Positions 34,584 to 43,674 of a DNA stretch of 64,000 bases are shown here, in pieces. The notes under the pieces are model-generated. The model was not told where the DNA came from. It saw only the letters and a list, made by a program, of their open reading frames with translations, and searched no databases. Origin of the DNA: Bacteroidales bacterium (GTDB lineage: Bacteria; Bacteroidota; Bacteroidia; Bacteroidales; UBA932); assembly GCA_017428725.1 (NCBI GenBank), contig JAFRQH010000022.1, positions 62,001 to 126,000 on the forward strand. The letters run 5' to 3'. Within the stretch, counting starts at the first letter, position 1. Every line of letters starts with the position of its first letter. The position numbers and the translations under genes are program-made.

Positions 34584-37487
34584 ATGAATAAGAAACTTTT
34601 ATTGATTGCATCGGCGGCGATCCTGCTTTTCGCCGTCGGTGGCTGCAAGCGTTACGAGTCCGTCCCCGGCGATCCGCTGCAGACCAAGATCTACACCCTT
34701 GACAACGGGATGAAGGTCTTCATGTCCGTCAACAAGGAGCAGCCCCGCATCCAGACCTATATGGCCGTCAAGGTGGGGAGCAAGAACGACCCGTCCGAGA
34801 CCACGGGCCTGTCGCACTACCTGGAGCACATCATGTTCAAGGGCACCGAGCAGTTCGGTACGGTGGACTATGCCGCCGAGAAGCCGATGCTCGACGAGAT
34901 CGAGCGCCTGTTCGAGGTCTATCGCCAGACCACGGACGAGGCGGAGCGCCTGGCCATCTACCACCAGATCGACTCCGTGAGCTACGAAGCCTCCAAACTC
35001 GCGATCCCCAACGAGTATGACAAGCTGATGGCTGTCATCGGCGCCACCGGGACCAACGCATGGACTTCCGACGACGAGACCGTCTACACCGAGGACATCC
35101 CCTCCAACCAGATCGACAACTGGGCCCGCATCCAGGCGGACCGCTTCCGCCACCTGGTGATCCGGGGATTCCATACGGAACTCGAGACCGTCTATGAGGA
35201 GAAGAACATGTCCTTGACGCGCGACAGCGAGAAGGTCTATGAGGCGCTTGCCAAAGCCCTCTTCCCGCATCACCCCTATGGGCAGCAGACCACCATCGGC
35301 ACCCAGGAGCACCTGAAGAATCCCTCCATCACCAACATCAAGGCCCATATCGCAAACTACTACGTCCCGAACAACATCGCCGTGTGCGTGTCGGGCGACT
35401 TCGACCCGGACGAGATGGTGGCCGCACTCGAGAAGTATTTCGGCGACTGGAAGCCCAATCCGGCCATCCCGACCCTGAAGTATGAGGCCGAGGCCCCGAT
35501 CACCGCGCCCATCGTGCGCGACGTCTACGGCCTCGAGTCCGAGAACCTTGCCCTGGCCTGGCGCCTGCCCGGTGCGTCCGACCTCAAGACGGCCGCCGTG
35601 GCCGAAATAGCAGGGTCTATCCTGTATAACGGCCAGGCCGGCCTGATGGACCTGGACATCAACCAGCAGCAGAAGGCCCTTGGTGTTCGTGGCGGCTTCC
35701 AGAGCCAGCCGGACTACGGTTACTTTATGGCCATGGGCAGCCCCAAGCAGGGCCAGACCCTCGAGGAGGTCCGCGACCTGGTCCTCGCCGAGGTGGCCCG
35801 CCTGCGCAGCGGCGACTTTGACGCCTCGCTGATCGAGGCTACGGTCAACAACGTCAAGCTCAGCCATATGCGCCAGCTGGAGAGCAACAGCATGCGTGCG
35901 CGTCAGTATGTCAACGCCTTCATCGACGGGATTCCCTGGAAGGATGCCTGCAAGGAGCTCGACCGCCTGGCTGCCGTGACCAAGGAAGACGTCGTGGCCT
36001 TCGCCAACGAGTACCTGGGCGAGAACGCCTATGCCGTGGTCTACAAGCGCCAGGGTGAGGATAATACCGTCCAGAAGATCTCCGCCCCGAAGATCACCCC
36101 GATCGTGACCAACCGCGACAAGACGAGCGCCTTCCTCGCCGAGATCCAGAACACGCCCGTCAAGCCCATCGAACCCGTCTTCGTGGACTTCTCCAAGGAT
36201 ATGTCCCGTTTCTCCCTGGCCCCGGGCGCCGAAGTGCTCTACAAGCACAACGACATCAACGACATCTTCACGCTCAACGGTGTGTATAACCGCGGTACCC
36301 AGCAGGATCCCGCCTTGTCCGTCGCGTTCGACTACCTGTCCTACCTCGGCACGCCCACGATGAGCGTCGAGCAGCTTGCGTCCCGGATGTATGCCCTGGG
36401 ATGCTCCTTCAGCGCCGGTGCCGGTGCTTACCAGTCTTCCTTCAGCATCCGCGGCCTGAGCGAGAACATGGCCGAGGCACTGCGCCTGGTCGAGGACCTG
36501 GTCGCGAACGCCGTGCCCGATGAGACGATCCTGGCCAATCTCAAGGCCGACCTGCTCAAGAACCGGACGGATGCCAAGAAGTCGCAGAGTTCCTGCGCTT
36601 CCGCCCTGTCCGCCTATATCCAGTATGGTCCCGAGTATGTCCGTGCCGCTGCGATGAGCGATGCGCAGCTGCTTGCATTGACTTCCGAAGAGCTGCTCGC
36701 CAAGTTGCGCGCCACCTTCGACCTGGGCCACGAGCTCCTCTACTACGGCCCGATGGCCGAGTCCGAGCTCAAGTCCGCCCTCGCGGAGAACCACCACGTG
36801 GCTGACGGAGCCCAGATGCTGCCCGAGCAGCATCCGGCTCTCCAGCAGACCCCGTCCGACCGTGTCGTGCTGGTCCAGTACGACGCCAAGCAGCTCCAGT
36901 ATACCCAGTTCTCCGACCGGGGAGAGCCCTTCGATGTCGCCAACGAGGCGGACATCGCCCTCTTCAACGAATACTTCGGCAGCGGGATGAACGCCATCGT
37001 CTTCCAGGAGATGCGCGAGGCGCGCGGCCTGGCCTATACGGCCCGGGCGCGCCTGGCTGCGCCGTCCTATGCGGATGATACCTATTCTTTCACCGCCTAC
37101 ATCGCCACGCAGAACGACAAGATGCGCCAGGCCGTCGAGGCCTTCGAGATGATCATCAACGAGATGCCCGAGTCCGAGGCCGCCTTCTCCGTGGCCCAGG
37201 ATGCGCTGCTGAGCCGCCTGCGCACGCAGCGCACCACGGGGATGAACGTCCTGCGCAGCTACCAGTCCTGCCGCCGTCTCGGCCTGTCCGAGCCCGTGAG
37301 CAAGGCGGTTTTCGAGCAGGTGCAGAAGATGACGCTCGCCGACGTGGTCGCCACCCAGCGCAAGTGGGTCAAGGACCGCCACTACACCTATGCGATCCTT
37401 GGCGACATCCCCGATATGGATACGAAGTTCCTCTCCACGCTCGGCCAGGTCAAGGTCGTGAGCCTCGAGGACATCTTCGGCTACTAG
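34584..37487 (+). CDS. M16-family zinc metalloprotease, lipoprotein
   Basis: A 967-residue duplicated M16 (insulinase/pitrilysin-like) peptidase with a lipoprotein signal (KKLLLIASAAILLFAVGGC). The inverted zinc motif HxxEH is in GLSHYLEHIMFKGT, and the downstream Glu lies in TELETVYEEKNM. Two M16 halves are visible: the active one (residues about 40-500) and the C-terminal inactive one with GMNAIVFQEMREARGLAYTARA, the R/Y substrate-binding segment. ATG 34584 gives the lipobox at the expected place. The next gene, menA, starts 3 bases after its stop. Confidence 0.9.
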   Translation: MNKKLLLIASAAILLFAVGGCKRYESVPGDPLQTKIYTLDNGMKVFMSVNKEQPRIQTYMAVKVGSKNDPSETTGLSHYLEHIMFKGTEQFGTVDYAAEKPMLDEIERLFEVYRQTTDEAERLAIYHQIDSVSYEASKLAIPNEYDKLMAVIGATGTNAWTSDDETVYTEDIPSNQIDNWARIQADRFRHLVIRGFHTELETVYEEKNMSLTRDSEKVYEALAKALFPHHPYGQQTTIGTQEHLKNPSITNIKAHIANYYVPNNIAVCVSGDFDPDEMVAALEKYFGDWKPNPAIPTLKYEAEAPITAPIVRDVYGLESENLALAWRLPGASDLKTAAVAEIAGSILYNGQAGLMDLDINQQQKALGVRGGFQSQPDYGYFMAMGSPKQGQTLEEVRDLVLAEVARLRSGDFDASLIEATVNNVKLSHMRQLESNSMRARQYVNAFIDGIPWKDACKELDRLAAVTKEDVVAFANEYLGENAYAVVYKRQGEDNTVQKISAPKITPIVTNRDKTSAFLAEIQNTPVKPIEPVFVDFSKDMSRFSLAPGAEVLYKHNDINDIFTLNGVYNRGTQQDPALSVAFDYLSYLGTPTMSVEQLASRMYALGCSFSAGAGAYQSSFSIRGLSENMAEALRLVEDLVANAVPDETILANLKADLLKNRTDAKKSQSSCASALSAYIQYGPEYVRAAAMSDAQLLALTSEELLAKLRATFDLGHELLYYGPMAESELKSALAENHHVADGAQMLPEQHPALQQTPSDRVVLVQYDAKQLQYTQFSDRGEPFDVANEADIALFNEYFGSGMNAIVFQEMREARGLAYTARARLAAPSYADDTYSFTAYIATQNDKMRQAVEAFEMIINEMPESEAAFSVAQDALLSRLRTQRTTGMNVLRSYQSCRRLGLSEPVSKAVFEQVQKMTLADVVATQRKWVKDRHYTYAILGDIPDMDTKFLSTLGQVKVVSLEDIFGY

Positions 37488-37490
37488 CGG

Positions 37491-38387
37491 ATGGACGCGA
37501 AGGCCTGTCTGCGCTCGATGCGGCTGCGGACCCTGCCGCTCTCGCTCGCCGGCATCGTGCTCGGCGTGCTGCTCTCAGCGGCGGAGCACCGCATCGGGGC
37601 GCTGACGGTCATCCTTCTGGCACTGACCACGGTCTGCCTGCAGGTCCTGTCCAATCTCTCCAATGAATTAGGCGATACCCTGTCCGGGACGGACCGCTCC
37701 GACCGGCAGGGTATCCATTATTCCATCCAGGACGGCCTGATGAGCGTCCCGCAGATGAAGCGCCTCGTCGGCTGCTTCGCCGGCTTGTCCTGCGCGTTCG
37801 GCTTCGCGATGGTCTGGAGCGCCTTCGGGACGGTGCTCGCGCCGCTGCCGCTCGCTTTCCTGGTTTTCGGTGCGGCCGCCGTCTGGGCGGCGATGCACTA
37901 CACGCTCGGCCGGAACCCCTACGGGTACCGCGGCTTGGGCGACCTTTTCGTCTTCGTCTTCTTCGGGCTGGCGACCGTGTGCGGGGGCTACTTCCTGACC
38001 GGTCTGGAATGGTCCTGGCGCATCCTGCTGCCGGCCTGCGCCATCGGCTGCTTCAGCGTCGGGGTGCTCAACGTCAACAACATCCGGGACATGAAGTCCG
38101 ATGCGGCCACGCGCCGGACGGTGGCCCTCCGGATGGGGGAGCGCCGTGCGCGCATCTATCAGACCGTACTGGTGGCGGCTGGCTGGATATTGATGACCGT
38201 CTTCGTGCTGCTTCCGCCTTTCAATGGGTGGAGGTTCCTGTATTTCCTGTCGCTGCCCGGCTTCGTGCTGCACCTGAAGGGGGTCTGGACCCTGCGGGAC
38301 AGGGCGCTGGACCCGATGCTGCCGCTGCTGGTGCTCAGCAGCTTTGGCTTTGCCCTGCTGGGCGGGGTGGGGTGCCTGCTGGCATAG
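37491..38387 (+). CDS. menA: 1,4-dihydroxy-2-naphthoate polyprenyltransferase
   Basis: A 298-residue UbiA-superfamily membrane enzyme that prenylates DHNA in menaquinone synthesis. The first Asp motif is NELGDTLSGTDRSDRQG, the second NNIRDMKSDAATRRTVALRMG; about eight to nine hydrophobic segments follow the family layout. Its 3' end overlaps the convergent menG by 53 bases, so the last two steps of the same pathway face each other. Confidence 0.93.
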   Translation: MDAKACLRSMRLRTLPLSLAGIVLGVLLSAAEHRIGALTVILLALTTVCLQVLSNLSNELGDTLSGTDRSDRQGIHYSIQDGLMSVPQMKRLVGCFAGLSCAFGFAMVWSAFGTVLAPLPLAFLVFGAAAVWAAMHYTLGRNPYGYRGLGDLFVFVFFGLATVCGGYFLTGLEWSWRILLPACAIGCFSVGVLNVNNIRDMKSDAATRRTVALRMGERRARIYQTVLVAAGWILMTVFVLLPPFNGWRFLYFLSLPGFVLHLKGVWTLRDRALDPMLPLLVLSSFGFALLGGVGCLLA

Positions 38388-39087
38388 CTTTCTCTCCCAC
38401 ATACATCCTGCACAGGCCGAAGGTGTACGCTTTGTGGCGTACGCCGGCGTAGCCGCAGCCCTGCATCGTGGCGGTCCACACGCGGCGCCCCGGGAATTGC
38501 TGCACCGAGGCGGGGAGGTACTTGTAGGCGGCTTTGTCGCCGGAGACGAGTCCGCCGATCCAGGGTACGAAATGCTGGAAATAGAGATTGTAGGCCCAGC
38601 GGAGCAGGCGGTTCTCCGGGACGGACAGCTCCAGGATGACCAGGCGCCCGCCCGGCCGGAGCACGCGCAGGATCTCCCGCAGGGCCGTCTCGCGGTGCTC
38701 GAAATTGCGGATGCCGAAGGCGATGGTCGCGACGTCGAAGGTCCCGTCGGGGAAGGGCAGCGCCTCGCAGTCGCCCTGAAGGCAGTCGATCTGCGCCTCC
38801 AATCCAGCATCCGCCACCTTCTGCCGCATCACGCGGAGCATCCCTTCGGAGAGGTCCAGCCCCGTGATGCGGCTGCCGGGGTGCATCCGCCGCGCGATGG
38901 CGATCGCGAAATCGCCCGTCCCGCAGGCGATGTCCAGCAACGCCTGCGGCCGCCCGGCGTCCACGATCTCGCGCAGGGCGCGGCGGCGCCAGCTGCGGTC
39001 CACGCCGAGGGACATCAGGTGGTTGAGGCGGTCATAGTCGGGAGCGATCCCGTCGAACATCTGTCGGATCTTCTCTTTGTTGGGCAT
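38335..39087 (-). CDS. menG: demethylmenaquinone methyltransferase
   Basis: A 250-residue MenG/UbiE class I SAM methyltransferase for the final methylation of menaquinone. Seen: VRQMFDGIAPDYDRLNHLMS-like N-terminus (KIRQMFDGIAPDYDRLNH), SAM motif LLDIACGTGDFA, GLDLSEGML, ATIAFGIRNFEHRETALREI, LRPGGRLVILE. The C-terminal about 17 residues (GTPPRPAGQSQSC) lie in the overlap with menA and look unlike the family, suggesting a read-through extension. tRNA-Gly and a terminator lie directly upstream. Confidence 0.93.
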   Translation of the reverse strand: MPNKEKIRQMFDGIAPDYDRLNHLMSLGVDRSWRRRALREIVDAGRPQALLDIACGTGDFAIAIARRMHPGSRITGLDLSEGMLRVMRQKVADAGLEAQIDCLQGDCEALPFPDGTFDVATIAFGIRNFEHRETALREILRVLRPGGRLVILELSVPENRLLRWAYNLYFQHFVPWIGGLVSGDKAAYKYLPASVQQFPGRRVWTATMQGCGYAGVRHKAYTFGLCRMYVGEKAMPAGTPPRPAGQSQSC

Positions 39088-39102
39088 GGCGGATATGAGA
39101 AA

Positions 39103-39123
39103 GTCCGGCGCAGCCGGCCGGAC
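39103..39123 (-). terminator. terminator-like hairpin after tRNA-Gly
   Basis: On the minus strand GTCCGGC and GCCGGAC pair, followed by TTTCTC. Sits between the tRNA 3' end and menG. Fifteen bases of the stem are shared with an arm of the palindromic element at 59730. Confidence 0.5.
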
Positions 39124-39125
39124 CT

Positions 39126-39199
39126 TGGAGCAGGATAAGGGAGTCGAACCCTCCTCCTTGGCTTGGGAAGCCAATGCACTACCGATGTGCTAATCCTGC
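39126..39199 (-). tRNA. tRNA-Gly (anticodon CCC)
   Basis: A full cloverleaf on the minus strand: acceptor GCAGGAT/ATCCTGC, D-stem GCAC/GTGC, anticodon stem TTGGC/GCCAA with loop TTCCCAA, T-stem GAGGG/CCCTT around TTCGACT, discriminator T (usual for Gly) and an encoded CCA. It reads GGG. Promoter box at 39257-39264. Confidence 0.93.
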
Positions 39200-39256
39200 A
39201 ATTGGGAACAAACGGAAATCGCAGTCAAATGGTAGATTGTGATGCCGTTTCCGATG

Positions 39257-39284
39257 CAAATATAGCAAATTATTCTTATTTTTG
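39257..39284. promoter_or_regulatory. back-to-back -7 boxes for tRNA-Gly and the xyl operon
   Basis: CAAATATA (39257-39264; minus TATATTTG, for the tRNA) and TATTTTTG (39277-39284; plus, for xylB) are 12 bases apart. Confidence 0.65.
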
Positions 39285-39306
39285 ACTACTTGAAACAATT
39301 TGCGTG

Positions 39307-40785
39307 ATGTATTCTCTGGGAATTGATGTCGGCTCTTCGTCCGTCAAGGTCGCCCTGCTGGATGTGGAGAGCGGCCAGTGTGTCTGTTCAGCCAGCCATC
39401 CCGCCACGGAGGCGCCCATCAGCGCGCCCCACCCGGGTTGGGCGGAGCAGGATCCGCGGGACTGGTGGGCATATGCGTGCGCCGGGATCCGCCGGATGGC
39501 CGCCGCAGGGTATGACCTGGGGCAGGTGGCCGCGATCGGCATCTCGTACCAGATGCACGGCCTGGTGGCCCTGGACGGGGACGCCGAGCCGGTGCGGGAC
39601 GCCATCATCTGGTGCGACTCCCGCGCCGTCGGGACGGGGGAGCGTGCGCTGCGGGAGATCGGCTACGACCGCTGTATGCAACACCTGCTCAATTCCCCCG
39701 GCAACTTCACGGCCTCCAAGCTGGCCTGGGTGAAGTCCAACGAGCCGGAGGTCTATGCCCGGATCCGCACGTTCATGCTCCCGGGAGACTACATCGCCTA
39801 CCGCCTGACCGGGGAGATCTCCACCACGGCCACGGGCCTGTCCGAGGGCATCCTCTGGGATTTCGCGGAGAACCGCCGGGCCGATTTCGTGGCGGAGTAC
39901 TTCGGGATCGAGCCCGACAAGTTCGCGCCTCTCGTGCCGGCGCTCGGCTTGCAGGCCCGCACCACGCCCGCCGTCCAGACGGCGCTCGGCATCCCGGCCG
40001 GCACGCCCGTCTCGTACCGGGCGGGGGACCAGCCCAACAACGCCTTCTCGCTGAACGTGCTCCGGCCGGGAGAGATCGCCGCGACGGCCGGCACCAGTGG
40101 CGTCGTATACGGCGTGACCGATGTGCCGAAGGCCGATGCCCAGTCGCGCGTCAATACCTTCCTGCACGTCACGGACGCCCCTGAGCCGCGCCTGGGCGTG
40201 CTGCTCTGCATCAACGGCACCGGCATCATGAATGCCTGGGCCCACCGCCACCTCTTCCCGTCACTGTCCTATCCCGAGATGAACGAAGTGGCGGCCAAGG
40301 CCCCGGCCGGCTCCGACGGACTGCTCGTCCTGCCTTTCGGCAACGGTGCGGAGCGCGTGCTCGCCAACGTCGGCACGCACGCCCGCATCGTCGGCATCGA
40401 CCTCGTCCGCCACGACCGGGTGCACCTGCTGCGGGCCGTCCAGGAGGGTATCGCCTTCTCGTTCCGTTATGGCATCGACATCATGAAGGAACTGGGCCTG
40501 GACCCCGGCGTCATCCGCGCCGGCAAGGCCAACCTGTTCCTCAGCCCGTTGTTCCGCGCCACGCTCGCCACGCTCTGTGACGCGCGCATTGAGCTGTATG
40601 ACACCGACGGCGCGCTGGGTGCCGCCCGCGGCGCCGCGCTCGGAGCCGGGATCTACAAGAGTGCGGACGAGGCTTTCGCGCAGCTCGCCAAGCTGGAGAC
40701 CGTCCTGCCGGAGCCGGCGTGGAAGGACCCGCTCGAGCAGGCCTACGTCCGCTGGAAACACGAAGTCGACAAATCTATCAACTAA
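39307..40785 (+). CDS. xylB: xylulokinase
   Basis: A 492-residue FGGY-family kinase that phosphorylates D-xylulose. [19 protein letters not shown] is the N-terminal phosphate loop, [10 protein letters not shown] and [11 protein letters not shown] are family segments, and [10 protein letters not shown] with [10 protein letters not shown] forms the second phosphate-binding region. First gene of xylB-xylA-xylE. ATG 39307 is chosen over GTG 39304. No xylose-responsive regulator is next to the operon. Confidence 0.92.
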   Translation: MYSLGIDVGSSSVKVALLDVESGQCVCSASHPATEAPISAPHPGWAEQDPRDWWAYACAGIRRMAAAGYDLGQVAAIGISYQMHGLVALDGDAEPVRDAIIWCDSRAVGTGERALREIGYDRCMQHLLNSPGNFTASKLAWVKSNEPEVYARIRTFMLPGDYIAYRLTGEISTTATGLSEGILWDFAENRRADFVAEYFGIEPDKFAPLVPALGLQARTTPAVQTALGIPAGTPVSYRAGDQPNNAFSLNVLRPGEIAATAGTSGVVYGVTDVPKADAQSRVNTFLHVTDAPEPRLGVLLCINGTGIMNAWAHRHLFPSLSYPEMNEVAAKAPAGSDGLLVLPFGNGAERVLANVGTHARIVGIDLVRHDRVHLLRAVQEGIAFSFRYGIDIMKELGLDPGVIRAGKANLFLSPLFRATLATLCDARIELYDTDGALGAARGAALGAGIYKSADEAFAQLAKLETVLPEPAWKDPLEQAYVRWKHEVDKSIN

Positions 40786-40792
40786 ATCCTAT

Positions 40793-42106
40793 ATGGCAAA
40801 CAAAGAGTACTTCCCGCAATTGGGAAAAATCCAATTCGAAGGCAAGGAGTCCAAGAATCCCCTCGCTTACCGCTACTACGAGCCTGAGCGGGTCGTCGCC
40901 GGCAAGAAGATGAAAGACTGGTTCAAGTTCGCGATGGCCTGGTGGCACACGCTCTGCGCCGAAGGCTCGGACCAGTTCGGACCCGGCACCAAGTCTTTCC
41001 CCTGGAACGTCGGGGCTACGGCCATCGAGCGTGCCAAGAACAAGATGGACGCCGGCTTCGAGATCATGCAGAAACTCGGCATCGAGTATTACTGCTTCCA
41101 CGACGTGGACCTCGTGGACGAGGCGCCGACCATCGCGGAATACGAGACCAATCTCAAGGAGATCGTCGCCTATGCGAAGCAGAAGCAGGCCCAGACCGGC
41201 ATCAAGCTCCTCTGGGGAACGGCCAACGTCTTCGGCCACAAGCGCTATATGAACGGCGCGTCCACCAACCCCGACTTCGACGTGGCCGCCCGCGCCATGG
41301 TCCAGATCAAGAACGCGATTGACGCCACGATCGAGCTCGGCGGCCAGTGCTACGTGTTCTGGGGTGGCCGCGAGGGCTATATGAGCCTGCTCAACACCGA
41401 CATGAAGCGCGAGAAGGAGCATATGGCCACGATGCTGCGGATGGCGCGTGACTACGCCCGCGCCAAGGGTTTCAAGGGCACCTTCCTGATCGAGCCCAAG
41501 CCGATGGAGCCGACCAAGCACCAGTATGATGCCGACACCGAGACCGTGATCGGCTTCCTGCGCGCCCACGGCCTGGACAAGGACTTCAAGGTCAACATAG
41601 AGGTCAACCACGCCACGCTCGCGGGCCACACCTTCGAGCACGAACTCCAGTGCGCCGCCGACGCGGGCCTGCTCGGCTCGATCGACGCGAACCGCGGCGA
41701 CTACCAGAACGGCTGGGACACCGACCAGTTCCCGATCGACCTCTACGAACTCACGCAGGCGATGATGGTCATCATCCGCGCCGGCGGCCTGGTGGGCGGC
41801 ACCAATTTCGACGCCAAGACCCGCCGCAACTCCACCGACCTGGAGGACATCTTCATCGCCCACATCGCGGCGATGGACGTGATGGCCCGCGCCCTGCTGG
41901 TGGCGGCCGACGTGCTGGAGAAATCCCCGCTCCCCGCGATGCTCAAGGAGCGCTATGCCTCCTATGACCAGGGCGTCGGCAAGGACTTCGAGGACGGCAG
42001 GCTGACCCTCGAGCAGGTGGTGGAATACGCCAAGGCACAGGGCGAGCCGAAGGCCACCTCCGGCAAGCAGGAGCTCCTCGAGGCCATCGTTAATATGTAC
42101 ATCTGA
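40793..42106 (+). CDS. xylA: xylose isomerase
   Basis: A 437-residue class II xylose isomerase converting xylose to xylulose. Catalytic and metal motifs include FHDVDLVDE (His base), [43 protein letters not shown] and GSIDANRGD. Seven bases separate it from xylB, and its TGA shares a base with the transporter ATG. Strong GC-biased codon use indicates high expression. Confidence 0.97.
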   Translation: MANKEYFPQLGKIQFEGKESKNPLAYRYYEPERVVAGKKMKDWFKFAMAWWHTLCAEGSDQFGPGTKSFPWNVGATAIERAKNKMDAGFEIMQKLGIEYYCFHDVDLVDEAPTIAEYETNLKEIVAYAKQKQAQTGIKLLWGTANVFGHKRYMNGASTNPDFDVAARAMVQIKNAIDATIELGGQCYVFWGGREGYMSLLNTDMKREKEHMATMLRMARDYARAKGFKGTFLIEPKPMEPTKHQYDADTETVIGFLRAHGLDKDFKVNIEVNHATLAGHTFEHELQCAADAGLLGSIDANRGDYQNGWDTDQFPIDLYELTQAMMVIIRAGGLVGGTNFDAKTRRNSTDLEDIFIAHIAAMDVMARALLVAADVLEKSPLPAMLKERYASYDQGVGKDFEDGRLTLEQVVEYAKAQGEPKATSGKQELLEAIVNMYI

Positions 42107-43530
42107 TGGCAGGCGGTCAAGACAAAGGGTCCGGCGCGTATCTGTTCTCGATCGTGCTCGTGGCCGTGCTCGGCGGCTTGCTCTTCGGGTACGACACCGC
42201 CGTGATTTCGGGCGCGGAGCGGGGTCTGCAGGCGTTCTTCTCGGACGCCGGGGACTTCACCTACACGGAGTTCCTCCACGGGTTCACCTCCTCCAGCGCG
42301 CTGATCGGCTGCATCATAGGCAGCGCCCTGTCCGGGCTGTTCGCCGGCAAGTTCGGCCGCAAGCGGAGCCTGTTCTTCGCGGGTATCTGCTTCTTCCTGA
42401 GCGCTGCAGGATCATACTATCCGGAGGCCTTCTTCTTCCCCAAGGGCGTCCCTTCGCTAGGCCTCTGGGTGGCGTTTAACTTCTATCGCGTGCTGGGCGG
42501 CATCGGCGTGGGCATGGCCTCGGCCATCTGCCCGATGTACATCGCCGAGGTGGCTCCCGCCGGCAAGCGCGGCAAGCTCGTGTCCTGGAACCAGTTCGCG
42601 ATCATCTTCGGCCAGCTGGTCGTGTATTTCGTGAACTTCCTGATCATCCAGTCGCACAAGAATGACCCTGCCGTCGTCGAGTGGACGAACCAGGTGGGCT
42701 GGCGCCTGATGTTCGGCTCCGAATGCGTGCCCGCCGGCCTGTTCACCCTGCTGATCCTGCTCGTGCCGGAGACGCCGCGTTATCTCGTGATGTCCGGCCA
42801 GGAAGACAAGGCGCTGCGGGTACTCACCCGCATCAACGGCCCCTCCGCCGCGGCCCAGATCCTCTCCGAGATCAAGAGCACCGTCGTGGAGAAGAAGGAG
42901 AAGCTCCTGGCGTACGGCTTCCTGGTCATCTTCATCGGCTGTATGCTCAGCGTGTTCCAGCAGTTCGTCGGCATCAACGCCGTGCTTTATTTCGCTCCGC
43001 GCATCTTCGAGTCGATGGGGATGGGCGATCCGATGACGCAGACGGTGCTGATGGGTGTCATCAACATCACCTTCACGCTGGTCGCGATCTTCACCGTGGA
43101 GCGGCTCGGCCGCCGGCCGCTGCTCATCGTGGGCTCGCTCGGGATGGCCGTCGGCGCCCTGGGCGTGGCCCTGGCGGACGCCGTCCAGGGCGTGCCCGGC
43201 ATCGTGGGCGTGCTCAGCATCATGATCTACTCCGCCTCCTTCATGTTCAGTTGGGGACCGATCTGCTGGGTGCTCATCTCCGAGATCTTCCCGAACACGA
43301 TCCGCGGCGCGGCCGTGGCCATCGCCGTGGCTTTCCAGTGGATCTCGAACTTCATCGTGAGCTCCACTTTCGTGCCGCTCTACAGTTGGAGCCCCGCGTT
43401 CACGTACGGCTTGTACTGCGCCATGTGCCTGCTGGCCGCCTTCTTCGTGTGGCGCCTGGTCCCCGAGACCAAGGGAAAGACCCTGGAGGACATGTCCACG
43501 CTTTGGCGCAGCCGCGCGGTAGCCAAGTGA
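42106..43530 (+). CDS. xylE: sugar:proton symporter (XylE-like, MFS)
   Basis: A 474-residue 12-helix sugar porter. Typical signatures: GGLLFGYDTAVISGAERGL, KFGRKRSL, VPETPRYLV, QQFVGINAVLYFAP, RLGRRPLL and VPETKGKTLEDM. A long loop after helix 2 (SAAGSYYPEAFFFPKGVPSL) resembles XylE. Placed with xylB and xylA it most likely imports xylose. Ends before a strong terminator at 43557. Confidence 0.9.
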   Translation: MAGGQDKGSGAYLFSIVLVAVLGGLLFGYDTAVISGAERGLQAFFSDAGDFTYTEFLHGFTSSSALIGCIIGSALSGLFAGKFGRKRSLFFAGICFFLSAAGSYYPEAFFFPKGVPSLGLWVAFNFYRVLGGIGVGMASAICPMYIAEVAPAGKRGKLVSWNQFAIIFGQLVVYFVNFLIIQSHKNDPAVVEWTNQVGWRLMFGSECVPAGLFTLLILLVPETPRYLVMSGQEDKALRVLTRINGPSAAAQILSEIKSTVVEKKEKLLAYGFLVIFIGCMLSVFQQFVGINAVLYFAPRIFESMGMGDPMTQTVLMGVINITFTLVAIFTVERLGRRPLLIVGSLGMAVGALGVALADAVQGVPGIVGVLSIMIYSASFMFSWGPICWVLISEIFPNTIRGAAVAIAVAFQWISNFIVSSTFVPLYSWSPAFTYGLYCAMCLLAAFFVWRLVPETKGKTLEDMSTLWRSRAVAK

Positions 43531-43556
43531 TTCTGCGATAAAGCTTTGAAGAATGG

Positions 43557-43588
43557 ACCGGCCGGATTGCATATCCGGCCGGTTTTTT
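43557..43588 (+). terminator. intrinsic terminator of the xyl operon
   Basis: ACCGGCCGGAT and ATCCGGCCGGT form an 11-bp perfect stem with loop TGCAT, followed by TTTTTT. Confidence 0.9.
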
Positions 43589-43609
43589 GCAGATGACGGA
43601 ACAATTCAT

Positions 43610-43617
43610 TATCTTTG
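43610..43617 (+). promoter_or_regulatory. -7 promoter box for secA
   Basis: TATCTTTG, with the TTTTTTG of the preceding terminator tail about 20 bases upstream serving as the -33 region. A GCGCGC/GCGCGC inverted repeat lies in the leader near 43627-43640. Confidence 0.65.
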
Positions 43618-43674
43618 CACGATTATGCGCGCTGGCGCGCGTATTGGAAGTGTAACGAAAACAAAAACGTCAAT

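Noticed and set aside
43627..43640. GCGCGC inverted repeat in the secA leader as a SecM-like regulatory element
   Set aside because: It is a short GC-only palindrome without an arrest-peptide ORF; likely chance in GC-rich DNA.
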